The notes under the pieces: model-generated
What the model saw: the letters and a program-made list of their open reading frames with translations, nothing else
The model's database searches: none
What the model was told of the DNA's origin: nothing
Made by a program: the position numbers and the translations under genes
Assembly (NCBI GenBank): GCA_032716605.1
Contig: JAVRFV010002311.1
Location: 3,949,215-4,013,214 of the forward strand
Reading direction: 5' to 3'
DNA from: Paralithodes platypus
Taxonomy: Eukaryota > Arthropoda > Malacostraca > Decapoda > Lithodidae
DNA length: 64,000 bases
Shown: piece by piece, positions 21,693 to 31,086 of the stretch
How the letters are laid out: each line of letters begins with the position of its first letter
How positions within the stretch are numbered: position 1 is the first letter of the stretch

Positions 21693-24333
21693 CACTCAAC
21701 CCTCAGCTATCACGCACTTAGCTATCGCGTTCCACAGCTATCGCCTGCTCCCCAAAAGCTGTCAGACCATGGCTTTCACGCCTATGAGCTGGCTATCACG
21801 CACCAAATGTGGCCAAAAATACAACAAAATTGGAAATTCCCGGGCTTGGGAATTCCCAGGCGGGCGGCAAGCATACGTTTACGATACTCGCTCCCTGATT
21901 GGGCGTGACTCATGGGAAGCAAGCGCTGTGATTGGCCGCCACTCATCCTCCTACCCTCCCGCCATACTTACAATTTCTCAGTCTTACTTGTACCCCCATT
22001 GTTGTCTGGTGAAAACTGTGAAGTGTTTTTATACCTGTGAACAATGGCTACTAACCCACCCCAACGGCCACCGAATCCCCCTACCTTCGCTCAGCGTAAT
22101 GTGACCGCACCAAATCGAGACATTAAGAAGAGAAAGAACCTTACGTATGCTCAGAAACAGGAAATTGTGGACTTAATAGGCAAGGGTGAAACAAAAAGGA
22201 GTGTGGCAAAGAAGTTTGGAGTGAATGAATCGACAGTGAGGGGGATTTATCAAAAGCGAGAAAACATAAAGAGTCACATGAAACTTGCCCCATCAATTGC
22301 TGCATCGAATGCCTTTCGAAGTTCTAATAAAGTGCTACTTAAGACGGAACAAGTGTTGGGGCGATACTTGAATAAGCAGGCAAAGCGGAACTTGCCCGTG
22401 GACACACGTGAGATTACGGTCACAGCCAAGGAGATTTATCAAAGTGTGGCTCGTAAGCTTGGTGTGGATAACCCCCAAGCATTTCAGGCTTCCAAAGGGT
22501 GGGTTAGCAAGTTCATGAGCCGCCATACAATTAAGAGTGTTAAAGTATCGGGTGAGGCGGCTAGTGGGGACAGGCCTGCCGCTCGTGCATATCCAGAGGC
22601 CCTGAAAAACATCATAGAAACGGGACAATACACTCCAGACCAAATATTTAACGTGGACGAAACAAACTTCTATTGGAAGACAATGCCCAAACGTACATTT
22701 ATCACCAACAAGTCAGCCAAAATTAGGGGTAGAGAGGCGATAAAAGAACGCTTCACCCTGCTCTTCGCCATGAATGCTTCAGGTAGCTGCTGCTTGAAAC
22801 CTACCATCATTCATCGCACCAAGAGGCCTAGGGCTTACAAGGGGCATGATATGAACAAGCTAAATGTCCACTGGCTATCTTCCAAGAAAGGATACATGTC
22901 TGCCAAGCTCTCCGTGGACTGGTTTAAGGAAGCATTCGTCGCGGAAGTTAAGGAGTACTGCAAGGCCAAGAACGTTAGATTTAACATTCTACTCCTGCTG
23001 GATAATGCCCCTGGCCATTCACCCCTTATGAGGACGGAGAACCCTAATGTGAAATTGGAATTCTTGCCTCCCAACACAACCTCCCTAATCCAGCCCCTCG
23101 ACCAGGAGGTGATTGCGGTAGTGAAGGCTGCATATTCTCGACGGCAGTTTCGTCAGATGCGGCAGGCAACACAAGACAATCAACTTATTCAGCAGTTGGT
23201 GGATAGTGAGGATGAAGGAGAGGACGAGGAAGCTGAAGCAAATACCGAATCTGAAAAAAATGTGATTCGGTATTGGAAGAATTACAATGTCAAAAAGGCA
23301 ATAGACTTGGTGGTAGATTGCTGGAAGAATGTAACCCCGGCTACAATCAATCATGCATGGCGCAACATTTTGGAGGGTCTACCAGAGGACAGGCAGGTAA
23401 TAGTGGCAGGTGAGCTGCAGTCAGTGGATGCAGAGTTAGAGGCAGCAGCAGAGGAGGCAAGAGGGATCGCTGGCCGTGGTTTTGCAGAGACAACTGGCGA
23501 GGATATCAGGGAAATGTTGAGGCCAGCAAATGTTACAGCAGAAGACCTACTCCAGGAGGACGAAGAAGGACAGGAGGATAGTGCAGAAGATGAAGAGAAT
23601 GTTGAAACACAAATGGACGGCATTCCCATGAGCGACATAAAACTCCTCATAGAGTTAGGTGGACAGATGCGGCATATTATTGAGCAAGATTCTAACGTGA
23701 ACAGTGAAACAAGGACATCCTTACTTAATCAGGTCTTGGCAGGTTATGAGGATAGGTACCACGCCCATATCAACTCTCTCCAGCAACGCCAGATCACAGA
23801 CTTCTTTCGTGGTCGGCCAGGCCCCTCCGACCACCCTCAACCAGGCCCCTCCGACCACCCTCAACCGGGCCCCTCCAGTGAGCCTCGACCACGGCAACAA
23901 ATCGATGAACAGCCTTTACTTACGGCACTTGAATTGGATACAGTGGATGATGACACTTCAGAATTTGAAGGATTTGATGTTGAAGGGATACTGAACGAGA
24001 TAGAGCAACGTAGGAGTGGCCAATAATTCGCCACCCCTAGCCTCGGAACCCAACCCACCTAAATCCCTCAACACACCTAAAAAGGTAAATGTGATGGTGT
24101 AATATGTTCTTATATTTACTTTTATAATGTTTCTTATAATTATTATTATGTTATGTTAGTGTTCAGTGGAAATTATTAGGTAAAAATAGCAAAATACGAA
24201 AAATAGTTGTCAAATTCGGCACCCAGGCACCAATTAGAATTATTCCCATTAGTTCATCAGTATGGCTATCGCGGTTACGGCTACCGCGCGGCTATAGCTG
24301 CACCAATTAGGAGTGATAGCTGAGGGTTGAGTG
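21693..24333 (+). mobile_element. Tigger (pogo-like) DNA transposon, complete
   Basis: 2641 bp with terminal inverted repeat CACTCAACCCTCAGCTATCA at both ends and TA duplications at 21691-21692 and 24334-24335. A second inverted motif, GCTATCGCG, is subterminal on both sides (21722 and 24267). One long intact transposase frame fills the middle. Intact termini, duplication and frame suggest a recent, possibly active copy. It lies in the non-coding part of the piggyBac element. Confidence 0.93.
22044..24026 (+). CDS. Tigger transposase (pogo superfamily, DDD)
   Basis: 660 residues in one frame. The N-terminal CENP-B/psq-type helix-turn-helix is at about 29-80 (LTYAQKQEIVDLIGKGETKR, SVAKKFGVNESTV). 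A second CENPB/Tc5-type HTH is at about 95-170 (VLGRYLNKQAKR, AFQASKGWVSKF). The DDE_1 catalytic core is at about 195-420, with Asp205 (NVDETNFYWKTMP), Asp320 (LLLDNAPGH) and Asp353 (IQPLDQEVI), giving a D2-D3 spacing of 32 residues. The acidic C-terminus contains tandem PGPSDHPQ units (about 592-612) and a final hydrophobic-acidic tail. The start is chosen at the first ATG (AACAATGGC). It cuts and pastes its own element at TA dinucleotides in the nucleus. No frameshift or stop is seen. Confidence 0.95.
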   Translation: MATNPPQRPPNPPTFAQRNVTAPNRDIKKRKNLTYAQKQEIVDLIGKGETKRSVAKKFGVNESTVRGIYQKRENIKSHMKLAPSIAASNAFRSSNKVLLKTEQVLGRYLNKQAKRNLPVDTREITVTAKEIYQSVARKLGVDNPQAFQASKGWVSKFMSRHTIKSVKVSGEAASGDRPAARAYPEALKNIIETGQYTPDQIFNVDETNFYWKTMPKRTFITNKSAKIRGREAIKERFTLLFAMNASGSCCLKPTIIHRTKRPRAYKGHDMNKLNVHWLSSKKGYMSAKLSVDWFKEAFVAEVKEYCKAKNVRFNILLLLDNAPGHSPLMRTENPNVKLEFLPPNTTSLIQPLDQEVIAVVKAAYSRRQFRQMRQATQDNQLIQQLVDSEDEGEDEEAEANTESEKNVIRYWKNYNVKKAIDLVVDCWKNVTPATINHAWRNILEGLPEDRQVIVAGELQSVDAELEAAAEEARGIAGRGFAETTGEDIREMLRPANVTAEDLLQEDEEGQEDSAEDEENVETQMDGIPMSDIKLLIELGGQMRHIIEQDSNVNSETRTSLLNQVLAGYEDRYHAHINSLQQRQITDFFRGRPGPSDHPQPGPSDHPQPGPSSEPRPRQQIDEQPLLTALELDTVDDDTSEFEGFDVEGILNEIEQRRSGQ

Positions 24334-24470
24334 TATATATAATTATAGTGTACATATTGTAATTTTATTTGGCAATTTCAGTATGATTATTAGAACTCCA
24401 GCTTGGAGTGGTAATCAAAGAAGCACTCTAAAGCACAGAGTGCCACCTTGCACTCCACACACTCCATGGT

Positions 24471-26735
24471 TTACTTTTTACCTGGCCTCGGCCTCACCCT
24501 GCTGTTGTAGCAGACATGGCACCGCTTCTGCTGTGTTCTTCCTGATTCATTCTGAGGCAGGGAACCAAGCCTGTGCCTAATCAAGTATTGAGCACACTGC
24601 AAGTGGTCAATAACGGCGGGCCCAGGATGTGCCACTGCCCTCTGTGGCGTAGCATACTTCTCCAGGAGCTCCGTCAACACCTGCTTTTGGAACCTCCGCA
24701 GGCTATTGAACTTCATGGGTGTGTTCACATTCCGAAGCTTGTATATGTTGTAGGCATTCAGAACTGAAATGTCCACCATATGCAGAAAGAACTTTTTGTA
24801 CCATCTGCACGAGGTACGCAGGCAGTCAATGAAGCCTATCTGCATGTCGGACTTGTCCACCAGCCTCATGTTGATGTTGTAGTCCAGGACAGCATCGGGC
24901 TTGGTCACCCTGGCCTGGGTGCGGCGATCCACCTTGCCAGTCTCCACCATTTCCCCCTTGTGGATGGTGGTCAGGAGGTTGACCTTCCGCTGGTCGTGCC
25001 AGTGGATAGCCAGAATGGGCCCCGACTTCTTCTTGAACACATCACCTTTTTTGGTCTTTGGAGGGAAAGGTGGCATGCCCTTCCTTTTCCCTTGTACTGT
25101 GCCTACAGTCCCCGTCTTGCGCTCATGCAGGTACTGTGAGAGAGTGGGGGACGTGTAATAATTGTCCGTGTAGAGGACGTGATTCTTGTGAAAGTAGCGG
25201 TCCATCATGGCTTGCACCACTGCTCCGCCAAAGCCAATGAGGGGGTCCACAAGCAAGTCCCCTTCCTTCCCGCTGTAGACCAGGAAGTCCAGGACATAGC
25301 CAGTTTGGCAGTCGCACAGCACAAAGAATTTTATGCCAAAGCGATGTCTTTTTGAGGGGATGTACTGCCGGAAGCTGAGTTTTCCCCGGAACAGCACAAG
25401 AGACTCGTCAATGACGACCTTGCGGAAGGGCTTGAAGTAGGAGGTGAAGCGTTCTCGCATCATCTCGTACAACGTCCTAATCTTCCACAGCTTGTCTGGG
25501 AGGTGGACGTCAAGGTTGGTGACAAGATGGAGCGCTGCGAGGATATCAAGGTACCGGTCGCGAGACATATATTTCCCGAAGGCAGGGGTGGATATCAGAT
25601 CATTGGTGATCCAATAGTCAGGCAACCTATGCTTCTTGACATGAGGCATTAGCATGGTGAGTGCCAGGAACACCATGAACTCTTTATGAGTCACTGGGGT
25701 CCACTGCCTCATGTGGCCCTTGGTCACCTTGCCCAAAAAGTGGACCTGGAATTGGTGCTGCTTATTTGTCTCTTTGACAACATAGCCTACCACCTCCTCA
25801 TCAAAGAAGGCCTCAAATAGTTCGTGTGGTGGAGCATTGGGGCCTGCAGGAAAATTGGGGGTAATGCCTGAACCCTCCAGTACCTCATCAAAAGCTGGCA
25901 CATCAGGGTTGTATCCATCCTCATCAACTACGTTTTGCCACTGAAAAACGTAGAATGGGTCTTGTCTACGCTGACGAGGAGCTCCAGCTGGTGGCCCAGC
26001 ACGCCCACGGCCAACTCGGGAGGCGCGCGCCCTAGGGCGGCGAGGGCATCGGCCAGGGCGGCGGGCAGCACGACGCCGGGCCAAGCGGATGGGTCGAGGG
26101 TCGTCGATGTCCATATAGTCATCGTCAGAGTGGTCATCTTGCCCTGACGGTGGACCTATGTAATCATGGCCAGAGTCTTCAGAGAGGTGCCCTTCATCAT
26201 CAGTGGCCCCCACATAATCTGGCGGGGAACCAGTGATGCGTGGGCGGCGTGCGGGTGGGCGAGGTGGGGAAGGAGTGGCAGGTGAGGCTGTGTCCCCCCG
26301 AGGTCCTGGGCTCCTTGGCCTGCGACGAGTGACAGAAAGCAATGTTTCACTGTCACTAGGCCCAGGTATTGGTGATGCGAGCTCAAAGACTTCTTCAGGA
26401 AGACATGTTGAAGGCGGGAGAGGTGGGGAGGACCGTGGGGAAAGTTGCGGGGACGTATGGCTGGGGCCGGCCGGGGTGGACGCCGCGGGAGCCTCGAACA
26501 AAACTCTTCCTTTTCTTAATTTTTTTGGTATATTTCCTACCTTTCCCCTTTTCGGCAGCAGTATGTCTCCTGTCAGGGGACCTAGGAGGCAAATAGGCCG
26601 AAAGTGGGGGGTCCTCAACCCTTGGCAATGGTGGGGGTGGTGGGGAAGAATGCGGGGCATCCGGGTCATCTTGGGTGGCGTGGGTAGATAAGGGAGACAA
26701 TGGCGGACGAGAAGGGTCACCACGCTGACCCTCAC
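24471..26735 (-). CDS. piggyBac transposase core
   Basis: A 754-codon frame. Residues 1-270 are Pro/Ser/Arg-rich and acidic with little domain character. The DDE_Tnp_1_7 domain covers about 285-640: ELFEAFFDEEV, THKEFMVFLALTMLM, then catalytic Asp443 (VVIDESLVLFRG), Asp524 (LYTDNYYTSP) and Asp627 (NMRLVDKSDM), the piggyBac DDD triad. The C-terminus enters the Cys-rich cross-brace domain at CHVCYN but stops at TAA 24471-24473. In-frame codons beyond the stop (24470-24390) would supply CVEC, LC, EC and YH, so the zinc-binding domain is cut by a single nonsense codon. The 5' part is spread over other frames (26395-27160). The true start is uncertain. Confidence 0.9.
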   Translation of the reverse strand: MRVSVVTLLVRHCLPYLPTPPKMTRMPRILPHHPHHCQGLRTPHFRPICLLGPLTGDILLPKRGKVGNIPKKLRKGRVLFEAPAASTPAGPSHTSPQLSPRSSPPLPPSTCLPEEVFELASPIPGPSDSETLLSVTRRRPRSPGPRGDTASPATPSPPRPPARRPRITGSPPDYVGATDDEGHLSEDSGHDYIGPPSGQDDHSDDDYMDIDDPRPIRLARRRAARRPGRCPRRPRARASRVGRGRAGPPAGAPRQRRQDPFYVFQWQNVVDEDGYNPDVPAFDEVLEGSGITPNFPAGPNAPPHELFEAFFDEEVVGYVVKETNKQHQFQVHFLGKVTKGHMRQWTPVTHKEFMVFLALTMLMPHVKKHRLPDYWITNDLISTPAFGKYMSRDRYLDILAALHLVTNLDVHLPDKLWKIRTLYEMMRERFTSYFKPFRKVVIDESLVLFRGKLSFRQYIPSKRHRFGIKFFVLCDCQTGYVLDFLVYSGKEGDLLVDPLIGFGGAVVQAMMDRYFHKNHVLYTDNYYTSPTLSQYLHERKTGTVGTVQGKRKGMPPFPPKTKKGDVFKKKSGPILAIHWHDQRKVNLLTTIHKGEMVETGKVDRRTQARVTKPDAVLDYNINMRLVDKSDMQIGFIDCLRTSCRWYKKFFLHMVDISVLNAYNIYKLRNVNTPMKFNSLRRFQKQVLTELLEKYATPQRAVAHPGPAVIDHLQCAQYLIRHRLGSLPQNESGRTQQKRCHVCYNSRVRPRPGKK

Positions 26736-27160
26736 TCACAGCCTCATCCTCACCAAGTAGTTTTGCTTGTTCCCTAGCTGCCGCGGCCGCCTTCTCAAGT
26801 ATTTTCTGCTTATACAAATGTAGCTTGAAAGGCGATTTACCTGGGAAAGGGCTTGGAGTCGTGTCACTTATGCGAAATTTGGTGAGTGACCTTGAACTTT
26901 CCCACTCACTCACTCTCTCAAGTTTACTGTCTTTAGGTAAACCAGCTTCCTCAACAACTGGTATAATCACCTTCATCACTCTCATCACTGTCATGTTCTC
27001 TCGCAAATCCCAGGAATTGCTCTTCTGTGTCACTCTCATGGCCATAATCACTCGACTTATAATTACTGGAGTCGTCACTGACTTCATCATCAACATTATG
27101 CTTGGCATCAGCTCGCTCATAAAGTCTCAATGTCGTCTCAATACCTCCGGGAGATAACAC
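26395..27160 (-). pseudogene. Upstream piggyBac N-terminal segments in two other frames
   Basis: 27160-26951 encodes an acidic stretch (NVDDEVSDDSSNYKSSDYGH, then EEQFLGFARE), typical of piggyBac N-termini. A second frame (about 27010-26500) continues with VVEEAGLPKDSK, a coiled segment KILEKAAAAAREQAKLLGED and the basic KYTKKIKKRKSF, which then overlaps the main frame at about 26510 (KKLRKGRVLFEAPAAS). Either introns or at least two frameshifts separate the parts; I see no clear splice sites and favour decay. Confidence 0.5.
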
Positions 27161-27379
27161 ATTTAGGCGATGGCGTCAGGGTAAGGCGCGACGAACTAGC
27201 AAGGGCGTCATAGGAAGCACGATATCGGACACAGCGGAATCACTATTTGGCGTACTGTCCATGATGGCGTCGGGGTAGATACTGTTGCTGTGGCGTCGTT
27301 TACGCCTGGTGGCGCCACCTACCGTCCCATGATACCAAAAATGTACGCGCGGCATTCGAAAGCACGCACGCAAGCAATG

Positions 27380-27459
27380 GGCGTTCAAGAGCCCTTCCGG
27401 GTTGCGCGGGCCGAGGTTGTTATGGGCGTTCAAGAGCCCTTCCGGGTTGGAGGGGTTAA
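27380..27459 (+). repeat. Paired subterminal repeats of the piggyBac right end
   Basis: GGCGTTCAAGAGCCCTTCCG occurs at 27380-27399 and 27425-27444, just inside the terminal TTAA. The MITE at 38339-38814 has the same motif at 38780-38799 and a variant at about 38737. The position suggests transposase-binding sites. Confidence 0.65.
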
Positions 27460-27884
27460 GTATACTACATTCTTTCGATATGTCTTGTCCTCATACCACT
27501 GAACTTTTCTCATATGGCTTTTAGTGCTCGTCACTGACACTGCTCATGTAGTTTCTCGTCACATCCTATACGGTACTCCTATTCGGCGTATGCCGGTATT
27601 TACTCGTTACAGTATGGGTTGTCCTGCTTTCTTCCGGAAGGAAGGGGGGGGAGGGGGCATCCTGGAATTTATATTCATCATTATGAAATGCATCATTCTT
27701 TGTCTTAGGCTAAGTTATCTCATGGAATAAGACTTGACTGTACTTGACCTCTCTTGATATGCACCTGTCTGTACACTCTTTATATAAACTCTCTTGTTTA
27801 TGTCGGTCTTTCCATGGTCCTGATATTTCCTAAGGGCTAATTTTGTGTTTTTTCGCTTGGATGTCCGCCTCCGATTTGTTACTC
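27460..27884 (+). other. DIRS-1 3' non-coding region
   Basis: Resumes DIRS sequence after the piggyBac. AT-richer than the coding part. No domain or conserved frame seen. Ends at the internal complementary region. Confidence 0.55.
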
Positions 27885-27997
27885 TAGCTCTACGTTGGAG
27901 ACGTAGAGGCTACTACTAAATTGGGAGGTTTGACACTCTCCCAATACCAAAGAAGGAAAACCTTCTATTTGGTAGGTAGCCTCGGAGTATCCAACGT
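27885..27997 (-). repeat. DIRS-1 internal complementary region (ICR)
   Basis: 27885-27921 is the exact reverse complement of the left end (4484-4520). Without a spacer, 27922-27997 is the reverse complement of the right end (28333-28408) with one mismatch (G at 27984). It therefore equals the complement of the circle junction CCTCCCA+ATTTAGTAGT. In the DIRS replication model this region templates joining of the ends to form the circular intermediate. Confidence 0.93.
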
Positions 27998-28063
27998 CAT
28001 AGTATCCCGCCCTCACGCCGTACCCCTGCCCATCCAATCTTGTCTATTTAACTTGATACCTGG

Positions 28064-28408
28064 ATGATCTAATGAACCCGGTCGGGTTGTGCGGTGGACC
28101 CGTGACAACGGCTTAAGGAGCCAGATAGTATGGACAATGTTCTGCAATTTTCTCTTTTCTTTCTCATCAATATTTTAATTTCCTTTAAAATAGTAGCCTC
28201 AAGAGTGTGTACAACGTACCTAGTAGAGAGAGTAAGGTGCTACTCTATATGTTATCGATTTACTCGCGCTAGTGATTACGATAATTGTCCGCTCCAGAGC
28301 GGAACGGAATTATACGATAGGTATATAGCTCTACGTTGGATACTCTGAGGCTACCTACCAAATAGAAGGTTTTCCTTCTTTGGTATTGGGAGAGTGTCAA
28401 ACCTCCCA
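28064..28408 (-). repeat. DIRS-1 right inverted terminal repeat with extension
   Basis: Inverted copy of 4484-4787. It differs at the outer end: an additional segment (28364-28408, ending GTGTCAAACCTCCCA) is absent from the left repeat, as in described DIRS elements. It contains the palindrome CCGCTCCAGAGCGG at 28289-28302. It borders LINE A at 28409 (TTTTTCTTCTTC). Confidence 0.9.
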
Positions 28409-29960
28409 TTTTTCTTCTTCTATCTGCTGTATTTGATACGATATTCTCAGCTTGTGTTCAATATCCTCAATCTCCCTTTTCATTATGTTAATTTGCCTTT
28501 CCCGTAATCCCGTTTGGGAGAGCCGATGTGACAGCAGTTTTCTTCGTTTGTAGAGCCTTCTCCTTTCTCTGTCTTGCTTACTTCTGCGCTTCATTTTTCT
28601 CTCTGGAATGTGATTCGAGCATACGTTTTTAACTAATTCATTTACTAGGCTAAGGCATTCCGGGGTTGTTTTGTCTGCCATTTGGACTTCCCAGTCTATT
28701 TCCTCTATCTTCTGGTTTATGCTTGGCCAATTTATGTTTGTTTGTTATTAAAGTTATACTTACTGAATGGGCCTGTATACGATCTCCTAGTTTTGTTTGT
28801 ATGTAGGTACTCGATGTTGGTTAGCACCTCGATTATCCTATGGTCAGAATAAGTAGTATCTGATATGCTGGTATTGTGCACAATGTTCTCATTGTTTGAA
28901 AAGATCAGGTCTAGGATGTTTTGACCTCTAGGTGTTGGTTTAAGTTGAACATAGAACATAAATTAAGTAGGGCTTTTGACTGTGCATCACCCTCTGCATT
29001 TAAGGTGTTTGGCAATATTTGGTGTTCTATTTGCCTCCATTTGATATTAGGTAAATTGAAGTCTCCCAACCACAGGATGTTAGGGGTTGGAGCCCCCAGT
29101 CCTTCTATAGCCGTTTTGATCGTATCCAGCTGGGGTTTGAACTCATGAAGTGAGGCATCTGGAGGTCTGTATGTGAGGATAATTGCCAGGTTTAGACTCT
29201 ATGTTTACCCCCAGTATCTCTACTACCTCATTGGAGTGGTTCAAAAACTCTGTACTTATAAGAAAGTCTTTTATGTACAAAGCTACTCCTCCACATGTTC
29301 TGTGTTTTCTATCTGCCCTGTGTAGGTTGTAACCTGGGATCCATACTTCACTATTTTCGTGATCTTTAATGTGGGTTTCAGTAAGGGCAGCAAGCAGTGC
29401 ATTCCCCTCTTCTAGTAGTCCTTGGATGAAAGGGACCTTATTTGTTCTACTGTTTTTAAGACCTTGTATGTTTGCATATATGAGAGGGGAGAGGCTGGGT
29501 GTGGTGGTTTGTGAGTTTACCATCTCTGGTGGTATGGGCGGCCCCTGTGGTGGTGGTGGTGGTGGGGTCCCATTTCTCCTTGTTGTTTGTGCATCAGGTA
29601 TTCTAGATGATGTATATGTGCTTCTAGTTGTTCTACCCTGTTCTTCCACATTTCGTCTTGCTCTCGCCTTTTTTCTTTCCCTCGTTCGTGTGTGGCTAAA
29701 AAATGGTGTGAGGCCCCATCTTCATTCTATGTTTTAACCCTAAGTGTACCTTTCACGTGGTATTCCGTACAGTACCAATCATAGCAGGTCCGGTTTGCTA
29801 GAGAGGATTTACACAGGGGTGGGTGATAGTCTGTGCATGATTTCCATAGATGGCATTTTCCACTCTTAATTCCCTTATAGCATATCTTGGGGTGTTTGTA
29901 GTTGCACTTCTTCCCATTTCTCTTCCCCAATTGGCCAAATGGGCAGTTTTTCATGAGATA
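28409..29960 (-). pseudogene. LINE A endonuclease and ORF1 C-terminal zinc fingers
   Basis: From 29960 down: a CCCH-type zinc-finger segment (CYLMKNCPFGQ, CNYKHPKICYKG, CTDYHPPLC; 29960-29730), the C-terminal part of ORF1. Next is the start of ORF2 with an APE-like endonuclease (29560-29150: YANIQGLKNSRTNKVPFIQG, LTETHIKDH, GGVALYIKD), broken near 29150, continuing at 29060-28735 (ILDLIFSNNENIV, YSDHRIIEV), then the linker 28681-28409 (PERKMKRRSKQDRERRRLYK, ending IEEEK). EEEK joins KAVQEIS at 4483. Several frameshifts. Confidence 0.85.
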
Positions 29961-31086
29961 ACATAAGAACATGAGAAAATGGGAGTCTGCAGAAAGCCGA
30001 TTGGCCTAAGCAAGGCAGATCCCTGTCCCACACAACCCCAATTACAAAGCCCAATTATAGGCTCAACACTCTAATACCCTGAGGATCATCTTACCAAACC
30101 GGTTAGAGATTAACGCAGGATTACGGGGGTCTGCAGAGCGCTGATTGGCCCAACCCGGCTGATCCCCCTTCACACCCAACCCTTCTCGTCCATATGCTTA
30201 TCCAATTTTTTCTTAAAGCTCCCTATCGTTCTTGATCCCACTATATCACTTGGTAGCCTATTCCACCCATCTACAACTCTGTTACCAAACCAATATTTGC
30301 CTATATCTTTTCTGAAACAAAATTTATCTAATTTGAAACCATTGGTACGAGTTCTTTCGCTATCACTGAGCTTTAGTACATTTGTCATGTCCCCTTTGTT
30401 AATCCCACTAACCCACTTGAACACCTCTATCATATCCCCTCTAACTCTGCGTCTCTCTAACGAATTTAAACCTAATTTCTTCAACCTTTCTTCATACGGA
30501 AAATTTCTAATATTATGGATCATTTTTGTCATTCTACGCTGAATTCTCTCCAATGAATCTATGTCCATTCTGTAATAAGGACACCAAAATTGGACAGCAT
30601 AATCCATATGGGGTCTCACTAATGACAAGTAAAGTTTTAAGATAACATCAGCAGTTCTGTTACTCACACTCCTAGAGATGAACCCGAGAATCCTGTTTGC
30701 CTTATTACGAACGCTTATACACTGTTTTCTAGGCTTCAAATCATTGCTAACAAACACACCTAGATCTTTCTCGCAGTCTGAATTTTCTAATTCTAAATTA
30801 GCTAGTTTATATTTAACATTTGTTTGCATCTTCCCTATCTTTAATACCTTGCATTTGTCAATGTTAAACTTCATCTGCCAATTTACTGACCATTCATGTA
30901 AGGTATCTAGATCCCTTTGGAGGCACTCTATATCGCTATCTGAATCAATTGATCTCCCCATTTTAGTATCGTCTGCGAATTTACTTATCCTACTAGTTAT
31001 ACCTAAATCTAGGTCATTTATGTATATAAGAAACAACAGGGGACCTAATACCGATCCCTGGGGGACACCACTTTTGACTGCTCCCC
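29961..31086 (-). mobile_element. LINE B copy 1, 5'-truncated, inserted in LINE A ORF1
   Basis: Carries only the RT C-terminal half: SGVPQGSVLGPLLFLIYIND at 31090-31030, catalytic FADDTKMGRS (30985-30955), the CKVLKIGKMQTN block and the VRPHMDYAVQFWCPYYRMDI tail, ending with MDEKGWV at 30170. The 3' UTR contains GGGTCTGCAGAGCGCTGATT on the plus strand and an ATAAGAAC-type tail at 29961-29975. ACAT at both borders may be a target duplication. The frame is open. Nearly identical to LINE B copy 2 at 61.1-64 kb. Confidence 0.9.

Larger units (their letters stand above)
20555..27459. mobile_element. piggyBac element, autonomous-type, with nested Tigger
   Basis: TTAA at 20555-20558 and 27456-27459. 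The inner termini are CCCTCCAGCCCCGGGGGC and, inverted, CCCCTCCAACCCGGAAGGGC. It carries a piggyBac transposase frame (24471-26735, minus), a triplicated 176-bp repeat (20972-21490) and a complete Tigger element (21693-24333). Without Tigger it would be about 4.3 kb. The left end 20707-20760 (GAATGGCGTTGAGTAGAGGT) and right-end motifs match the MITEs at 38339 and 47308, which therefore appear to be its deletion derivatives. It is inserted in DIRS-1. Confidence 0.88.
4484..28408 (+). mobile_element. DIRS-type tyrosine-recombinase retrotransposon, copy 1, with nested insertions
   Basis: Structural diagnosis. Bases 4484-4787 recur inverted at 28064-28408 (terminal repeats), the right repeat having about 45 extra terminal bases. 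Bases 27885-27921 are the exact reverse complement of 4484-4520, and immediately abutting them 27922-27997 is the reverse complement of 28333-28408 (75/76). That is the internal complementary region of DIRS elements, complementary to the joined left and right ends. Inside are degenerate DIRS-like RT (GLPFGLHVAPRVFT) and YR (LTLFLLALLAG) traces. Subtracting LINE C with LINE D and the piggyBac with Tigger leaves about 9.3 kb (about 8.8 kb without the MITE at 5894). It inserted into LINE A without target duplication, as expected for YR elements. Coding regions are decayed. Confidence 0.92.

Noticed and set aside
24471..27160. Host-domesticated piggyBac gene
   Set aside because: It sits inside an element with TTAA ends, has a nonsense codon in the zinc domain and split N-terminal frames; no sign of host exon structure.
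4484..28408. A giant composite or virus-derived element bounded by 37-bp repeats
   Set aside because: The internal content is ordinary nested transposons. The boundary repeats fit the DIRS terminal/ICR scheme; no viral structural or replication genes are seen.
27922..28408. Independent 487-bp MITE with 76-bp inverted repeats
   Set aside because: It would fit alone, but the abutting complement of the distant left end at 27885-27921 and the continuous LINE A flanks require it to be the ICR plus right repeat of one DIRS.
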